From: JANSXG01 sp024743075
GTDB taxonomy: Bacteria > Planctomycetota > Phycisphaerae > Phycisphaerales > UBA1924
Length of the DNA: 64,000 nt
Direction of reading: 5' to 3'
Assembly (NCBI GenBank): GCA_042140185.1
Contig: CP159477.1
Coordinates: forward strand, 2,728,001 to 2,792,000
Each line of letters begins with the position of its first letter. The stretch's first letter is position 1. The notes below the pieces were generated by a model that was not told where the DNA came from, did not search any database, and was given only the letters and a program-made list of their open reading frames with translations. Of the stretch, positions 40,794 to 51,055 are shown piece after piece. A program made the position numbers and the translations under genes.

Positions 40794-41155
40794 ATGACGC
40801 AGACCGCTGACACCGAAGCGATCACGAGCCTCGTCCGCGATTACATCAACGCCGCCCGGACCGCCGACGAGGCGCTGATGCGGACGGTCTTCCATCCCGA
40901 CTCCACGATCTGCGGCTACGTCGGTCCCGACCTGTTCTCGGCTCCGATCGAGGAGTTCCACGAGTGGAACCGCGGCAACGGACCCGCGCCGATGTGCGCG
41001 AAGAGATCGCATCGATCGATGTCGCCGAGACCGCCGCGAGCGTGCGAATCGAGCTCGAGAACTGGACCGGCCATCGATTCACGGACTTCTTCAACCTGCT
41101 GAAGATCGATGGCAAGTGGTGGGTGATGAACAAGATCTTCCACATGCACGAGTAG
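40794..41155 (+). CDS. NTF2-like/lumazine-binding-like protein (one frameshift)
   Basis: Small cytoplasmic protein of about 121 residues. The N-terminal part (EAITSLVRDYINAARTADEA, then MRTVFHPDSTICGY) and the C-terminal part (VRIELENWTGHRFTDFFNLL, then IDGKWWVMNKIFH) are the two halves of an NTF2-like cone fold of the putative lumazine-binding/SnoaL type. They are in different frames; one added G near 40985 (GCGCC to GCGGCC) restores PAADVREEIAS. Members serve as isomerases, ligand binders or have no known activity. Function unknown. Confidence 0.7.
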
Positions 41156-41249
41156 TCGAATCCGGGGCTCGCCGGGGGATTTTCTCGGTCCGCTCGACCC
41201 GCACGCGATTCTCCGTATGCTTGATGGACCCGAGGAGAGGAGAATCCCC

Positions 41250-42089
41250 ATGCGCTACCCCGCCCTGCTGTCCGCCGCCGCCCTTTCGATCGCCGCCGGC
41301 ACGACGCTCGCCGACCCCGTTTCCGTCACGTTCGAGGTCGACAGCGAGGTCTCGGTGACCACGCTCGAGATCTGCGAGACGATTACCGGCTCGTGCGATT
41401 CAGATACATCGCCGATCACGGGCGCCGTCGTGCTCCTGCTCGAACCGGGCATCGACCCGACCGAAGCGGCGATCTTCGACTTCAACTTCGCGCTCACCGA
41501 GACGCTGAACCTGAGTTACAACCTTGGCTTCGGGCAAACCCTCACGATCACCGGCGCGGACCTCGCGACGCAGTACGCGCTGGACGGGCCGACGGCTCCG
41601 GAACCGGTCGGCCCGGCCGGAGAGTTGTTCTTTCCCGCCGTCCCGATCGTGAACGCCGGCACGCTGAGCTACAACTCCTCGCCCTTCCTCTGCGCGATCC
41701 TGCAGTCTCAGAACATCCCGTGCAGCGAGACGATCGACCTCGCCACAGCCGGCGTGGTCGCGGCCCCCATCGTCGCAACGCTCACGCGCGACGGCGACTT
41801 CTACATTCTCGATTTCGACATCACGGTCACGTTCAACGGCGACGATCTCCCGGACGCCCCACCGATCAACGGCACGATCACGACATCGATCCAGGCCGTA
41901 GCCCCGGTCCCAGCGCCCGAGTGCCCGGCAGACGTCGACGACTCGGGCTCGGTCGATCTCGCGGACCTGAACATCGTGCTCGGCAACTTCGGTCAATCGA
42001 CCTCCGACGGCGACACCAACGGCGACGGCGAAGTGGACCTCGCCGACCTGAATGCTGTGCTCGGAGCATTCGGCACCACCTGCGGATAA
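41250..42089 (+). CDS. Exported protein with dockerin-like tail
   Basis: 279-residue secreted protein. The signal peptide MRYPALLSAAALSIAAGTTL ends before ADPVSV. The body is a beta-rich, Thr-rich domain without assigned family; four Cys (ICETITGSC and LCAILQSQNIPC) suggest two disulfides. After a short PVPAPEC linker, the tail has two calcium loops (DVDDSGSVDLADLNIVLGNFG and DTNGDGEVDLADLNAVLGAFG), almost identical to the tail of the next gene product. The GAGGAGAGGAG site upstream of ATG 41250 is very strong. Likely a surface or secreted protein held by its dockerin-like tail; partner unknown. Confidence 0.7.
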   Translation: MRYPALLSAAALSIAAGTTLADPVSVTFEVDSEVSVTTLEICETITGSCDSDTSPITGAVVLLLEPGIDPTEAAIFDFNFALTETLNLSYNLGFGQTLTITGADLATQYALDGPTAPEPVGPAGELFFPAVPIVNAGTLSYNSSPFLCAILQSQNIPCSETIDLATAGVVAAPIVATLTRDGDFYILDFDITVTFNGDDLPDAPPINGTITTSIQAVAPVPAPECPADVDDSGSVDLADLNIVLGNFGQSTSDGDTNGDGEVDLADLNAVLGAFGTTCG

Positions 42090-42128
42090 ATAGACCGACC
42101 AGCTCGGGTTCTTCCTGACTCCACATCG

Positions 42129-42163
42129 AACGCGAGATTTCTCACCGGAATCTCGCGTTTTCT
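42129..42163 (+). terminator. Terminator between the two dockerin-tailed genes
   Basis: AACGCGAGATT and AATCTCGCGTT form a perfect 11-bp stem, followed by TTCT. It ends the 41250 gene. Confidence 0.8.
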
Positions 42164-42253
42164 CGTGCGCGGCCGGATCGGATGTCGCCTTACTGTCGGA
42201 GACCTCCTTCAGAGAGTGGGAGATCCGTCGCTTCACAACCACGGGATTGCGCC

Positions 42254-45200
42254 ATGCCACGATTCAAGAACACTGTTTCCAGCCTCTCCAGGCCGGTTCT
42301 TACCCTCACCATCGGTGTCGCCGTGGTGTGTGCACCGCAACCCGCGGAGGCCGCCGACATCCCGGTCGAGAGCGAGGCGGACTACCAGCTGATGCTCAAT
42401 GCGATCCGCGCTGCCGAGTACACGCGCCAGAACTATCTCGAGAACCAGCCCAACCCGCGGGCCATCGCCAGCATCGCCGGCCTCTGGGCCTTCTCCGAGG
42501 CAAACCCGCTGGCAACGCCCGAACAGTTTGGGGCCTTCGTTGTGTCTTACGACGCCGCCCTCGCCGCGGCGGTTCCGGGCGATGACCGCCTCGCGAAGAC
42601 TGGTTCGGTCCTCACCGCGCTCGTCTCCACCCGGATCGATTCGGTCGGCACCCTCGCCGGCACCGACACCCGTGTCGGGCGTCGCGCGATCGAACTGCTC
42701 GGCATCGACCTGCCCGGGCTCGACGGCTACAACGAGTCGCGACTCCGCATGGCCCGGTACGACCTCGCCTCGGTCCAGCGATTCATCAACCGTACCGAGA
42801 CCGCCGATGCGCTCACCAGCGTCCTTGCAGGTGTCGATCCGGCCGGCAACCGCATCGACGGGCTCTCTCAGGCTGGCATCGACTACCTGACCAACCTCGG
42901 GCTCTCGCCGATGTTCGGCTCTGTCGATCCGACGCAGGTCGAGGTCAACGCCGGGCTCGAGGGCCTTCCGGACTACCAGGGGTTCCTCGAGATCCGCGAT
43001 GTCGAGGGCGCCCACCTCGGCCTCGAGGGCGAGGTGTTCATGTGCCTCGATGCCATCGAGGCGGAGTCCGCGCTCGTGCTCGATGCCATCGGCGTCGCCG
43101 AGATTCAGTCGAATCTCGCGCTCAACTCTGTTCAGTTGTTTGCGGCGGCGAATGACCCCGATGATCCGAACCACGACGCCGCCCTTGCCCAGCTCGAAGC
43201 GCGGCGTCAGGCGGTGATCAACGGCATCCGCGCGACCTCCGACGACCGCGCCGCCATCTTCGCGCGCACGCTCATCCTCCAGCAGTCCAGCTACCCCGGC
43301 GTGGAAGCCGTGGCCGATGTCACCCGCTCGTTCGCGGGCCTGCAGATCCAGGCGAACAACGGCCTGGTGGTCGCTCAGCACTCGCTCGAAATCGTCGGAT
43401 CGCTCGCCGGGCTCGGAGCCGCGTACGCCACCGGCAACGTCTTCGCCGGAGTGTCGTCCACCGCGTCGCTCGTCAGCGGTGTCATCAACCTCGCCGGCGC
43501 GCTCGACTCGGACGGGGAGAGCGGCGAGGAGCAGGTGTATGACGATATGGTCGCGCTGCGCATGCAGGTCGAGGACCTGCGCGTGCAGATGAACGCGCGG
43601 TTCGACCTCGTGGATCAGAAGCTCGACACGATCTTCGAGACGATGATCGGCGGCTTCGGCGCGCTCGGCGACCAGATCGGAGACCTGCAGGACGATGTAG
43701 ACGACATCGCGGCGAACATCGCCGAAGCACGCACCACGCTCGACCGAATCGAAGCCGCACTCTTCGGCTTCGCCGAGGATGCGCTGCTGCTCCCGCTCTC
43801 GCTCCAGGCCGACCTCGTGCTCGACTATCGCAACGACGCCGGCGTGGATCTCTTCTACCAGAACGAAACGCCGAACTTCGTGGACAGCGCGAGTTTCTTC
43901 TACACCTACGCGACGACCACTTCGAAATCGACCGTGTTCGCAGGGCCGACGACGCAGCAGCTTACGCTCCACAACGCCGAGTCGACGCTCAACGCGCAGC
44001 CGATCGCCCGCTCGCTGAACGATCTGCGACGCATCCCTGTCGGATTGTTCACGACAGACGGTTCTCCGGTGGTCGGTCCGATCACGACCGCGCGCGTGGG
44101 AGCCCCCGCGCCGTGGTCCCAGGCCGCGGCCTCGTACATGCAGCTCGCGCACGAGAGCCCGTGGTACTTCGCGTTCATGCTGCAGTCGCAGCTCACCGAG
44201 CGCGGCGGCGACGCCGAGATCGACGACATCATCGCCGACGGCCAGCGCATCCTGACGCTCGCCAACGCGACACGCGATCGCGCCGACCTATTCAACGCCC
44301 TGCTCCAACGGGCGCTCGACCGGATGCCGGTGATCCAGAACCGGATGACCGAGATCACCGACTCCGTTCTTCTGAGCGAGGGCTTCCTTGCGGGGGCGGT
44401 CCGCATCGACCCCTGGGGCCCGCTCGGTCAGACGGCGTCGCCGCTCGTCGATCGCACTCCGTCGGTGCTGTTCCCCGGGGGCGAGTGGTCGTTGTTCACC
44501 GCGAACTGGGCGCACCGAGGCTACGAGATCACGATCAGCGACAACCGGCTCGACGAATCCGCCACGGTCTCACGCGCGGCACTCGCCGAACGGAACGCGC
44601 TCGCGTGGCTGCTCGATCGGCCGAGCAACCTGGAGCGGGCGAACGGGTGGTTTGATCAGTTCGGCCAGATCTCGGAGGACGACGAGTTCGACGTGGAGAT
44701 CTACAAGAGCTATCAGAACACCATCTATCGGAGCACCCGCACGTTTCGATTCGTCGCGGAAGTCCTCGACCCTTTCAGCGGCGAATGGGGAGCGCCCCCG
44801 TTCGAATCGCCGAGTGGAGTCCCGCTTGAAATCGTCTCGGGCGGAGGGTACTCGGAGCTCATGGGAGAAGCCTGGGGACAGTTCGGGAACGCCCTCCAGA
44901 ACGGTGACCTGACCGATGACATCTACGACGCCGGATTCGTCACGCTGCGAGAGCAGTTCGGATTCCCGGTTCCACAGGAGTACGACGCCGAAGCCCGCCT
45001 TCGTGTCCTTTCGGATACCTCGAGCTTTACCGACTCGCAGGGCGACGACTACTTCGCCTTCCAGACCCAGTACCTGACCGAGCAGTACGAACTCGTTCGC
45101 GACGAGGTCCGCGCGATGCTTGCCAGCGAACTCGCCGCGCCGGGCACCGTGCTCGCCGCGGAGGGGGATATCCTCAACAACACCAACGCCCTGCTCGACG

Positions 45201-46033
45201 CGTACCTCACCCTCGGCATGGCCGACGCCATGACACAGAGCGAACTGCTCCGCTCCGCGACCCGCGGCATCCCGAGCGAGGACGGTCTGGGCTTCCGCTT
45301 CGAGGACCTGGTGGCCGTGACCCTCGCCGCCGCCCAGCGCGACACCGGCGAGCTCGGCGGCACCCCGATCGTGGACCTGCCGACGCTCGAGCCGTACATG
45401 ACGCAGCGCATCCTCGGACTGAGCAGCGAGATCGATGAAGCGCTCGGCACCGACGCACCGTCGTTCCCCTACGTCGAGTTCGTGCTCGCCGAACTCAACG
45501 ACCTGCGCGAGAACGCATTCCGCCTCGCGATCGACGACACCTACCTGACCGCCGGAGCGCTCTCCGTGGACGGTGCATCGGGCCTCATGGCCAACGACGT
45601 CGGCCAGCCCGGCCGGATCAACAACCAGGAACTCACCGTCGATCAGGACTTCTTCGCCCTGCCCGAACACATCGCGCCGGCCAACGGCTCGCTCACCGTG
45701 TTCGACGACGGCTCGCTCAACTACACGCCCGATCCCGGCTTCATTGGCATCGACTCGTTCACCTACCGCCTCATCGCGCGCGTGGACGACTCGCCGAACC
45801 CCATCGGCGACCCGAACGTGCGCAGCGAGCCCGCGACCGTCGTGATCTACGTCGGCGAAGGCAACTGCCCGCCCGATGTCACCGGAGACGGCGCGGTTGA
45901 CCTCGCCGACCTGAATCTCGTCCTCGGCAACTTCGGCCAGATCACCGATGCCGGCGACATCAACGGCGACGGCGAAGTTGATCTCGCGGACCTGAACGCG
46001 GTGCTCGGCGCGTTCGGCACTGCGTGTCCGTGA
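42254..46033 (+). CDS. Giant exported protein with coiled coil, cadherin-like domain and dockerin-like tail
   Basis: 1259-residue secreted protein. The signal peptide (TLTIGVAVVCAPQPAEAA) is followed by an alpha-helical first 400 residues. A hydrophobic Gly/Ala segment comes next (SLEIVGSLAGLGAAYATGNV, VSSTASLVSGVINLAGAL), then a coiled coil (about 430-510: VEDLRVQMNARFDLVDQKL and IAEARTTLDRIEAAL). A long unassigned region with many Tyr/Phe follows. Near the C-terminus a cadherin-like/Big_9-type domain is visible (NDVGQPGRINNQELTV, PANGSLTVFDDGSLNYTPDP, GFIGIDSFTYRL), then the two-loop tail (DVTGDGAVDLADLNLVLGNFG and DINGDGEVDLADLNAVLGAF). The hydrophobic patch next to a coiled coil recalls pore-forming toxins or tape-measure-like proteins, but no clear family fits. 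Confidence 0.7.
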   Translation: MPRFKNTVSSLSRPVLTLTIGVAVVCAPQPAEAADIPVESEADYQLMLNAIRAAEYTRQNYLENQPNPRAIASIAGLWAFSEANPLATPEQFGAFVVSYDAALAAAVPGDDRLAKTGSVLTALVSTRIDSVGTLAGTDTRVGRRAIELLGIDLPGLDGYNESRLRMARYDLASVQRFINRTETADALTSVLAGVDPAGNRIDGLSQAGIDYLTNLGLSPMFGSVDPTQVEVNAGLEGLPDYQGFLEIRDVEGAHLGLEGEVFMCLDAIEAESALVLDAIGVAEIQSNLALNSVQLFAAANDPDDPNHDAALAQLEARRQAVINGIRATSDDRAAIFARTLILQQSSYPGVEAVADVTRSFAGLQIQANNGLVVAQHSLEIVGSLAGLGAAYATGNVFAGVSSTASLVSGVINLAGALDSDGESGEEQVYDDMVALRMQVEDLRVQMNARFDLVDQKLDTIFETMIGGFGALGDQIGDLQDDVDDIAANIAEARTTLDRIEAALFGFAEDALLLPLSLQADLVLDYRNDAGVDLFYQNETPNFVDSASFFYTYATTTSKSTVFAGPTTQQLTLHNAESTLNAQPIARSLNDLRRIPVGLFTTDGSPVVGPITTARVGAPAPWSQAAASYMQLAHESPWYFAFMLQSQLTERGGDAEIDDIIADGQRILTLANATRDRADLFNALLQRALDRMPVIQNRMTEITDSVLLSEGFLAGAVRIDPWGPLGQTASPLVDRTPSVLFPGGEWSLFTANWAHRGYEITISDNRLDESATVSRAALAERNALAWLLDRPSNLERANGWFDQFGQISEDDEFDVEIYKSYQNTIYRSTRTFRFVAEVLDPFSGEWGAPPFESPSGVPLEIVSGGGYSELMGEAWGQFGNALQNGDLTDDIYDAGFVTLREQFGFPVPQEYDAEARLRVLSDTSSFTDSQGDDYFAFQTQYLTEQYELVRDEVRAMLASELAAPGTVLAAEGDILNNTNALLDAYLTLGMADAMTQSELLRSATRGIPSEDGLGFRFEDLVAVTLAAAQRDTGELGGTPIVDLPTLEPYMTQRILGLSSEIDEALGTDAPSFPYVEFVLAELNDLRENAFRLAIDDTYLTAGALSVDGASGLMANDVGQPGRINNQELTVDQDFFALPEHIAPANGSLTVFDDGSLNYTPDPGFIGIDSFTYRLIARVDDSPNPIGDPNVRSEPATVVIYVGEGNCPPDVTGDGAVDLADLNLVLGNFGQITDAGDINGDGEVDLADLNAVLGAFGTACP

Positions 46034-46066
46034 ATCACCGGACCCGAACGATCCCCAACACGACAA

Positions 46067-46098
46067 CCGCCCGGCACGAGTCCGGGCGGTTTTTCTTT
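46067..46098 (+). terminator. Terminator of the giant-protein gene
   Basis: CCGCCCGG and CCGGGCGG form an 8-bp stem with a seven-base loop, followed by TTTTTCTTT. Read on the other strand the T-run is poor, so it mainly serves the plus-strand gene, although it also lies just past the end of nusG. Confidence 0.88.
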
Positions 46099-46119
46099 GT
46101 TCGGTGATGTCGGAGTCGA

Positions 46120-46932
46120 TCAGGCGTCTTCGGCCTTGGCGATCTGCCACTCTTCGAGTTCGATCGGGGCCTGGCGCCCGAAGATGGTGACGAGGACGCG
46201 GACCAGTCCCTTTTCGGGGATGAGCTCGTCCACGGTGCCCTCGTAGTTCTCGAACGGGCCTTCCTTGATCGTGACGGCCTCCCCCTTTTGGAAGACCATC
46301 TTGATCTCGGGCATCTCCTCGGGCTTGCGCGAGTCGAGGAGCATCTTCTCGACCTCGTGGGGCGCGAGCGCGGTCGGGCGGCCGGTGGTGCCGACGAAGT
46401 CGCCGACGCCGGTGGTTTCCTTGATCAGGAAGAACACGTCCTGCGGGATGCGCCCGTCGTCCTCGAGACGCATCTCGACGAAGACATACCCGGGGTAGAG
46501 CTTGGTTTCCTGGATGCGCTGCTTGCCTCCCTTGACCGTCTTGGTCTTCTCGGTCGGGACGAGGATGCGGTTGACGAGGTGCTTGAGGCCCTCGATCTCG
46601 ATCTTGCGCAGCAGCGTGTCGCGGACGTAGTTTTCCTTGTTCGACGCGACCCGGAGCGTGAACCAGTTCATGCCGGGGTAGGAGATCGGCTCACCGTCGA
46701 TCATCTTGCCCTCGTAGCCGGCCATCTGGGCGGCGGATGGGAGCGTGGTCGCGGTGAGGTCGCCCTCGATCTGCATGGACTTCTTCTTGGGCTTGACCTC
46801 GGCGGGAGCGGGCTGCTCGGTCGACTGCTCTGCGGCTTCGGGCGCGGTGTCAGGGCGGTCCTCGGACTGCGCGGGCGTGTCCTGCGGCGTTGCGTCGATC
46901 TCGGCGGGCTTGGCTTGGTCGTGCTCGGTCAT
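46120..46932 (-). CDS. nusG: Transcription termination/antitermination protein NusG
   Basis: 270-residue NusG. It binds RNA polymerase through the NGN domain (about residues 88-205: MNWFTLRVASNKENYVRDTL, LYPGYVFVEMRLED, GVGDFVGTTGRPTAL) and links it to ribosomes or Rho through the C-terminal KOW domain (GEAVTIKEGPFENYEGTVDE and GRQAPIELEEWQIAKA). Unlike the usual 175-200-residue protein it has an acidic, Ala/Glu/Pro-rich N-terminal extension of about 85 residues. It lies 83 bases after secE. The rplK gene that follows nusG in most bacteria is not here; a convergent secreted-protein gene is. Confidence 0.95.
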   Translation of the reverse strand: MTEHDQAKPAEIDATPQDTPAQSEDRPDTAPEAAEQSTEQPAPAEVKPKKKSMQIEGDLTATTLPSAAQMAGYEGKMIDGEPISYPGMNWFTLRVASNKENYVRDTLLRKIEIEGLKHLVNRILVPTEKTKTVKGGKQRIQETKLYPGYVFVEMRLEDDGRIPQDVFFLIKETTGVGDFVGTTGRPTALAPHEVEKMLLDSRKPEEMPEIKMVFQKGEAVTIKEGPFENYEGTVDELIPEKGLVRVLVTIFGRQAPIELEEWQIAKAEDA

Positions 46933-47015
46933 GGTCGGTGGTGTTTCCTGCGATGGGGTCGCGGGTAGAGGCGCTGGGCCGATATCGCTCGGACGGGTTC
47001 AGAAACCGGTTTCGA

Positions 47016-47657
47016 TCAGGTGGTCTGGATGAGATCGATGCTCGTCGCGATCCAGCGGAAGAAGATATCGGAGACGAAGAGCAGGACCGCGATGATGACG
47101 CTGATGCCGATGACGACCCAAGTGGAGCCGAGGACCTCGCGCCGGCTGGACCAGTTGACCTTCTTCATCTCACCCTCGGTGGCGATGAGGAATTCGCTGG
47201 ACTTCTTGTTGGCGTAGCAGAACCAGAAGATGATGATCGCGCCGATCAGCAGCGTGCCCGCCGCGACGCCACCCTGCAGGTACGTCCGCTCAAACTTGGG
47301 GACGATCTGCAGCGCAGTCCTCTCGACGGGGGCGTTCCCCTCGACCACAAGGGCGTCGACCGCGCTCGCGGGCTCGCCCGAGTTGAGCAGGACGCTGTTC
47401 AGTTCAACGACGTCGCCGTCGACTCTTTGCACGAATCCGGAACCGATCTGAACGCCGCTGCGCCGGAGTTCGACCTCGGCACCGCTGGTAAAGGCGTCGG
47501 TAGAGGAGACGGTGTATCGCCACGAGGCCGGGGCGATGTTCATCGCGCCGATCTGGGACGAGAGCCAGAGTGCGCCGCCGGCGACGAGGACGCCGAAGAA
47601 GATGGCGCTCATCATGCGGGTCCAGTAGCCCTGTCCGGGTTTGTACATGCTCAGCAT
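47016..47657 (-). CDS. secE: SecE preprotein translocase subunit, extended form
   Basis: Inner-membrane SecYEG subunit. The C-terminal SecE core is clear: amphipathic helix EGEMKKVNWSSRREVLGSTW followed by the membrane helix VVIGISVIIAVLLFVSDIFF. At 213 residues it is much longer than normal (60-130). Two further membrane segments precede the core (MMSAIFFGVLVAGGALWL and GGVAAGTLLIGAIIIFWF), and an extracytoplasmic loop of about 90 residues lies between them. Similar extended SecE proteins are known in planctomycetes. ATG 47657 gives MLSMYKPGQGYW; an upstream ATG would run into the tRNA. It is placed between tRNA-Trp and nusG, the standard order. Confidence 0.9.
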   Translation of the reverse strand: MLSMYKPGQGYWTRMMSAIFFGVLVAGGALWLSSQIGAMNIAPASWRYTVSSTDAFTSGAEVELRRSGVQIGSGFVQRVDGDVVELNSVLLNSGEPASAVDALVVEGNAPVERTALQIVPKFERTYLQGGVAAGTLLIGAIIIFWFCYANKKSSEFLIATEGEMKKVNWSSRREVLGSTWVVIGISVIIAVLLFVSDIFFRWIATSIDLIQTT

Positions 47658-47748
47658 CGGCTGCGATCTCCGTTCCGGGAGGCGGAAGGGGTTCGCCGGG
47701 TTCGGACCGTTGCCGATCGCGTCCGGACGCGCCCCGCCGCGGGACAAA

Positions 47749-47821
<73 letters not shown>

Positions 47822-47892
47822 AGCCGGTCGAGGGAGCCATGGGGTTTGACGGGGGCCCGGCTCATCTCGACCTTGGACGATATGCGGGGCGA

Positions 47893-48075
47893 TTACTTCC
47901 GCTTGATCTTGTGCACCGTGTGCTTGCGCAGACGGGGGCAGTACTTGTTGAGGCCTTCCTTGAGGCCTTCGGGCAGACCGCCCTTGACGTTGACCTGTGT
48001 CCGGTAGTTCAGGTCACCGGTCTCGGTGCACTGGAGCCAGACGTATTCGCGGGCGTCGCCCTTCTTCTTGGCCAT
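47893..48075 (-). CDS. rpmG: 50S ribosomal protein L33
   Basis: 60-residue ribosomal protein: MAKKKGDAREYVWLQCTETG, then LNYRTQVN and ending KYCPRLRKHTVHKIKRK. The conserved Lys/Arg-rich C-terminus and lone Cys residues (Cys 16 and 46) show a Cys-poor (zinc-free) variant of the L33 family. The gene lies 146 bases after tuf and 71 bases before tRNA-Trp on the same strand, matching the tuf-rpmG-trnW-secE-nusG order of many bacteria. Confidence 0.93.
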   Translation of the reverse strand: MAKKKGDAREYVWLQCTETGDLNYRTQVNVKGGLPEGLKEGLNKYCPRLRKHTVHKIKRK

Positions 48076-48221
48076 TGCAAAGCTTCCGTTTCAGTAAACG
48101 CCCCGCCGGAGGGCGGGAGCGCGTGTTCGGATTCCAGTTGTGAAAGCCGCGTGGCCCGGGGTTCCGGGCCAGGCGGTGAGAGTTCGTTCAACCGGCTCTC
48201 GCCGGGGCGATCATCGCGTGA

Positions 48222-49424
<1,203 letters not shown>

Positions 49425-49787
49425 TTCGAACTTCCTCTCGCCGGTCTGGTCTGATCGCCCGGGTTCAGGCGGTCAGTTGTTGATTCCGGCTCTCCTAGCG
49501 GTACAAGAAAACCTGATAAAAAGCGACGCCACGGGGAGCGGTCGCACCGGCTGACCGAACCGCTCGGCCTCGCCCATAAACCCTCTTCAACGCTACACAA
49601 GCCCTGAAGAAGCACACTGCACACTGTCATCGGATGCACCGACCGCCGAGCGACCGACGCATCCGCATGAACAGGCTTGCCCGGTCGCCAACCCACCGGC
49701 TCACGGGCAAGGGCCTCATAGTATGCGCGATTCGACGCGACTCTGCCCGAATCACGGACCAATCGCGACACGCACACACCGACCCAG
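49425..49787. other. Leader region between tRNA-Thr and tuf
   Basis: 363 bases without a gene. On the minus strand it would be the tuf leader downstream of tRNA-Thr. An AT-rich patch near 49500-49525 (GATAAAAAG) is a possible promoter area. No further tRNA was found. Confidence 0.4.
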
Positions 49788-49859
49788 AGCCACCGATGGG
49801 ACTTGAACCCATGACCTCACCCTTACCAAGGGTGTGCTCTACCACTGAGCTACGGTGGC
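49788..49859 (-). tRNA. tRNA-Thr (GGT)
   Basis: Acceptor GCCACCG/CGGTGGC, D-arm AGCTCAGTGGTAGAGC, anticodon stem CACCC/GGGTG around TTGGTAA (anticodon GGT), and T-arm ATGGG-TTCAAGT-CCCAT. CCA is not encoded. It is upstream of tuf on the same strand, the usual tRNA-Thr position. Confidence 0.96.
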
Positions 49860-50003
49860 CAACGTCGTCGGGCAAAACACGCCGACGCCGACCGCGCACC
49901 GCCGAAAACGGCGCGGGTCGCGGAATGTACCCGCAGTCGCAGGCAGCGACAAGCCGCCGAGGACCATTTCACGCGGTCGATTTCACCCCTCGCCGCCCCC
50001 TGC

Positions 50004-50009
50004 TACCCT
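50004..50009 (+). promoter_or_regulatory. Candidate -10 of gmhB (leaderless)
   Basis: TACCCT ends seven bases before ATG 50017, with no Shine-Dalgarno between. Confidence 0.4.
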
Positions 50010-50016
50010 CAACGCC

Positions 50017-50592
50017 ATGACCCGCGCTCTCCGCCCGGCAATATTCTTCGACCGGGACGACACCATCATCGCCTGCAACGACATTATTCCCGATGGCGAT
50101 ATGGGCTATCCAGACCTCGTTCAACTGCTGCCAGGTGCCGGCGAAGCCGTTCAAACCCTTGCGAGCGCTGGCTTTGCGATCGTCGTCGTCACCAATCAGG
50201 GTGGTGTGGCGCGGGGACGCTACGGCGAAGACGCCGTCCGAGCGGTGCACGAGCGTCTGAACGACCTCCTCGGGGGCAGGGTCGAGGCGTTCCGGTACTG
50301 CCCGTTCCATCCGAAGGGAACGGTGGCGGAGTACACGCGCGAGCACCCGTGGCGCAAGCCCCAGCCAGGCATGCTTCTGGACGCCGCGACGCAGCTCGGG
50401 CTGGATCTCATGAATTCCTGGATGGTCGGAGACAAACTCCGCGACTGCGAGGCCGGGCGGGCGGCGGGCTGCCGGACCATCCTGATCGGTCCGCAGGCCG
50501 GCGCGCACGATGGCGATGACGCTGTGGATTTCGTCGCGCCGAATCTTGGCCGCGCTGCGACAATTATCCTGCACCGGTCCAGCGGCGACTGA
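50017..50592 (+). CDS. gmhB: D-glycero-D-manno-heptose-1,7-bisphosphate 7-phosphatase
   Basis: HAD-superfamily phosphatase of 191 residues in ADP-heptose synthesis, used for LPS inner core. The HAD motif I is FFDRDDTI (usually DRDGT), motif II VVVTNQGG, and the later acidic pair MVGDKLRDCEAG. The C2-cap-like zinc loop CPFHP is present (YCPFHPKGTVAEYTREHPWRKP), the hallmark that separates GmhB from histidinol phosphatases, although one Cys of the usual set seems missing. It is followed by a small gene and by waaF on the same strand, which supports the LPS role. Confidence 0.85.
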   Translation: MTRALRPAIFFDRDDTIIACNDIIPDGDMGYPDLVQLLPGAGEAVQTLASAGFAIVVVTNQGGVARGRYGEDAVRAVHERLNDLLGGRVEAFRYCPFHPKGTVAEYTREHPWRKPQPGMLLDAATQLGLDLMNSWMVGDKLRDCEAGRAAGCRTILIGPQAGAHDGDDAVDFVAPNLGRAATIILHRSSGD

Positions 50593-50635
50593 GCGGCTGT
50601 CGCGGCGCGGTGCCCCCGCCACGAGGACCCGGCCG

Positions 50636-51016
50636 ATGTCCGCACCCCAGCGATCCAGCATCACCCTCCGCGCGCTCGACGGTACGCCGCTGGAAGACGG
50701 TCGCGTGCGCTCGATCGTGGTCTCTACAGCGCACGCCATCGGCGAGCGCACCGGCGTGACGGTGGTTTCGGTGAACGCCGGGAACGATCGCGTCGAGGTC
50801 GTGCTCGATTGCTCGCGCCTGGAGGCGATCGGCTTCGTCGCGGAACTGCGCCGGCTGACCGAGCAGTGGTACGCCCGCAAGTTCCCGGATGCCGGCCACC
50901 TGTGGGGGCCACCACCGGGGGACCGCTTGCGCGATGAGGACACCTGGCGCAGCGAGCACGAGGACGACGACGACTGGTGGCGCGGCGGCGAGCGCGACCT
51001 CGGCCCGCCGGGCTGA
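50636..51016 (+). CDS. Hypothetical small protein in the heptose gene cluster
   Basis: 126-residue soluble protein, unrecognised. The first 80 residues are alpha/beta (SSITLRALDGTPLEDGRVRS, VTVVSVNAGNDRVEVVLDCS), followed by a very acidic, Trp-containing tail (HEDDDDWWRGGERD). The GAGGA upstream of ATG 50636 is a good ribosome binding site. It sits between gmhB (43 bases upstream) and waaF (39 bases downstream), so it may be part of that operon. Confidence 0.55.
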   Translation: MSAPQRSSITLRALDGTPLEDGRVRSIVVSTAHAIGERTGVTVVSVNAGNDRVEVVLDCSRLEAIGFVAELRRLTEQWYARKFPDAGHLWGPPPGDRLRDEDTWRSEHEDDDDWWRGGERDLGPPG

Positions 51017-51041
51017 ACGGGCATCGGCTCCCGCCACGGGC

Positions 51042-51047
51042 TACCCT
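51042..51047 (+). promoter_or_regulatory. Candidate -10 of waaF (leaderless)
   Basis: TACCCT ends eight bases before GTG 51056, with no Shine-Dalgarno between. It lies just after the stop of the preceding gene. Confidence 0.4.
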
Positions 51048-51055
51048 GCACGCCC

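Noticed and set aside
42233..44152. A 639-codon minus-strand open frame inside the giant exported protein
   Set aside because: The plus-strand protein has a signal peptide, coiled coil and dockerin-like tail; the antisense frame has no recognisable feature.
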